DNA of 62,633 bases from Herbinix sp. (GTDB lineage: Bacteria > Bacillota > Clostridia > Lachnospirales > Lachnospiraceae). The position numbers and the translations under genes are program-made. The notes under the pieces are model-generated. The model had not been told where the DNA came from. It did no database searches and worked only from the letters and a program-made list of their open reading frames with translations. The stretch covers positions 1 through 62,633 of the forward strand of contig JARBTJ010000017.1 in assembly GCA_029240245.1 (NCBI GenBank), read 5' to 3'. Every line of letters starts with the position of its first letter. Position 1 is the stretch's first letter. Of this stretch, positions 61,901-62,633 are shown one piece after another.

Positions 61901-62633
61901 ACCAATTGAAAAAGGTAAGTAATTCATACCCGATTACCAGGGGTATCCATAGTTCGGATTTATACGGTTTGGAAAAGGGAAATGAAACGATTATATCAGA
62001 TTATCCAATTTATATTTGTGATACAGATAAGATGAAAGGTATCTTAAAGAATTCCGACATAAACTGGAGGGTTTGGAACCATCAGGGAGAGCAGATAAAA
62101 ACTGCAGCCATCTTACGCAGCAGTAAAGAAATAAAACCTGAGGTATATGGTTTGGCAGTATCGGAACTGAACGGTGTTCCTATTATTTTCTGCCAGATTA
62201 ATATATCAGCACAGAATCAGAAGTTAAAGAAGCTGGCGATTCAAATGCTAACCAATCTGGGGGTTCGTCTTAATAAGAATACGGAGAATGAATTTGATCG
62301 TATGATTACAGAAGGTATATATGAGGAGAAGTTAACAAAAGCTCTGGTACTTTATGAGAAGGATCAGCCGGAAATAGCGACCCTGCGCCCAGGTTTTAAT
62401 CATTGGGAAGGGAAGAATCAATTTTGGCAGGTCAAAGAATTAGACCGTTATGTACCAAGTAAAGCCGGAACCTATTTATATGCCATCTATCTCTATTCCC
62501 CCTCAGACCGGAGGGATTTGCTTTTAAATCCGGATTTAGTCAGCATGAAGATTGTATCGGAAAATGAAAAGCAGGTTTATTTATGTAATAAGAAGGACAG
62601 TAAGGATTCTTATGAGCTTAGCCGAGAAATGAT
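58909..62633 (+). CDS. GH2 beta-galactosidase/glucuronidase-like enzyme (cut by window end)
   Basis: At least 1241 residues, open to the window edge. No signal peptide (MINRNKVCLNGYWDF), so cytoplasmic. A sugar-binding sandwich (residues about 8-165) and a linking sandwich precede a TIM barrel with the acid/base Glu417 in HPSVIMWNVDNE and the nucleophile Glu492 in KPIAIGEMGS, both in textbook GH2 context. After about residue 700 there is a long region of alternating strands and helices resembling glutaminase-like or trimerisation folds; this extra part of over 500 residues is unusual for GH2. ATG 58909 follows GAAAGGAGA. The end of the gene lies outside the window. Confidence 0.85.
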   Translation, partial: MINRNKVCLNGYWDFCPADGMLKQIPEEWEEIQIVVPSPWNINSFSKPYSMKQGNEEVFVRGGTFDLFPNYPKEWESADSGWYKRDFFIPEDWMGQNITLLFQAVHYYSEFYINDVLVHSDKDGFLPIEFSINSYVKYGENNSLVVGVRKMNQFLTKLPDGSRKYEIPTGSFWGDTMVGIWQDVYLMSYPESYISDLYVTTDLNTSTITIETEVTGKESEYQLSYQLSEWKGSSCFQLTAGITTTNSKSLFHYDYSHIKQEIKLWWPDSPNLYHLEAQLSYQGEVIDTKTIRFGFRSFEVKGNKFYLNHIPYNLRNDSWHYMGLPYQKEEYARLWYKMAKEANANHVRLHAQVYPEFFLDIADEMGMLITDETAIWGSHCRFHYSMKFIENGKKHVERMIKRDRNHPSVIMWNVDNECVMAYMVSADNAVKDEAELNERLYLLAEHAEKFDSTRPICADGCRDYGGRLSVVNVHYPGKHRNADTQKPIAIGEMGSMYYSTPDMVTNYYGERVYHSFEARLEAVGWDAFEALREQRKWAAQVCVFNLVWYGLEPLPIHERMCDYDDMNTPGVKPQKIGPYISTLNAGYDSELPEYIPNPVFHWTKAAYQPERFFFEGKHVRYYNGELGENVVSVFNDSINERDYTIEWTVMHQGRTIFNQKVKLTIAPSEYKTLPIAYELPYAKEIESCSLRMQMLLQQEEQKVIIFEETIENKVYNQDYMLKRCPGLSRTAVLGTIDSRLKDVLEKHGVTVLNQSESEKKSDFPEYDYELLIVNDVVENLNVKAKYMIDMVPEKSGFEDFIQHQNIEKAFLTDQAELLGKELDDDDLYGFRKGYLADRMFTGNIHKNVRALMTTGNGLPLILESDDKENQIHSCLPLLNQCTTEPAAAIILGNLINYIRSTKPVSYEECVVISKENSKLVKFLVGLKALIRVVDCEDYKSIQCLRGVKTILVDGSYPVGYLGQLMCYHTEQLMLWNLQPQHVPVFLQGYLKLHKNPLNQLKKVSNSYPITRGIHSSDLYGLEKGNETIISDYPIYICDTDKMKGILKNSDINWRVWNHQGEQIKTAAILRSSKEIKPEVYGLAVSELNGVPIIFCQINISAQNQKLKKLAIQMLTNLGVRLNKNTENEFDRMITEGIYEEKLTKALVLYEKDQPEIATLRPGFNHWEGKNQFWQVKELDRYVPSKAGTYLYAIYLYSPSDRRDLLLNPDLVSMKIVSENEKQVYLCNKKDSKDSYELSREM

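Overview
The window reads as chromosomal DNA of a low-G+C, spore-forming member of the Clostridia, probably Lachnospiraceae. This rests on strong AGGAGG-type ribosome sites, TTG/GTG starts, Gram-positive lipoproteins, a Spo0E-type phosphatase, a LysM/GH18 spore-type protein, a c-di-GMP-I riboswitch, and a large set of AraC regulators and plant- or host-glycan hydrolases. No rRNA, tRNA, CRISPR, phage module or complete insertion sequence was seen.

Layout. 0.1-11.5 kb: housekeeping and accessory genes, namely an MFS transporter with a damaged 5' end, a histidine phosphatase, a DUF1576 membrane protein with a small partner, a pabA-pabB-pabC operon for p-aminobenzoate, an AlkD-like protein, a TauE/SafE permease, a LysM/GH18 pseudo-hydrolase, a GNAT and a cupin. 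11.7-18.3 kb: a complete oligopeptide ABC importer operon (SBP, two ATPases, two permeases) ending in a C39-like cysteine peptidase. 18.4-27.8 kb: an OmpR/HAMP two-component system, two secreted or lipid-anchored proteins, two ABC-2-type permeases, an ATPase and a large duplicated CARDB-like surface protein. Matching 11-bp-phased boxes precede both halves of this locus. 28-31.8 kb: an APH-like kinase, small unknown genes, a Spo0E-like protein and an XRE regulator with a MEDS-like domain. 32-38.2 kb: a PilT-like ATPase with a degenerate active site, a multi-TM SipW-type signal peptidase, a DUF5305-like protein, and a chemoreceptor-like protein with a C-terminal sugar-binding domain. Back to back with this cluster, on the minus strand, is a complete c-di-GMP-I riboswitch with promoter, aptamer and terminator/antiterminator but no gene behind it. 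38.4-62.6 kb: a glycan-degradation region with GH116-like, GH2/discoidin, GH43, GH2 and a further GH2 (cut by the window end), an unrecognised protein paired with an AraC regulator, and two more AraC regulators. It is interrupted by a PRK06851-type ATPase, YqeY, uridine kinase and a UPF0303 protein. Two of the hydrolases carry an N-terminal membrane anchor; the others have no signal peptide, so a division between surface and cytoplasmic breakdown is likely. No sugar transporter is in the window.

Two families of small non-coding palindromic elements recur. Family A has 15-bp ends GGTTAAAGTGTCAAA and perfect 6-7 bp target duplications; copies flank the pab operon. Family B has ends like AGGCGATTGCGAAAC and sits directly behind stop codons inside operons.

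Most notable for follow-up: the gene-less c-di-GMP riboswitch next to the PilT-like/signal-peptidase/DUF5305 operon, the two MITE-like families, the 11-bp-phased operator boxes, and several enzymes whose expected catalytic residues are missing (GH18, PilT-like, GH116-like, one GH2).
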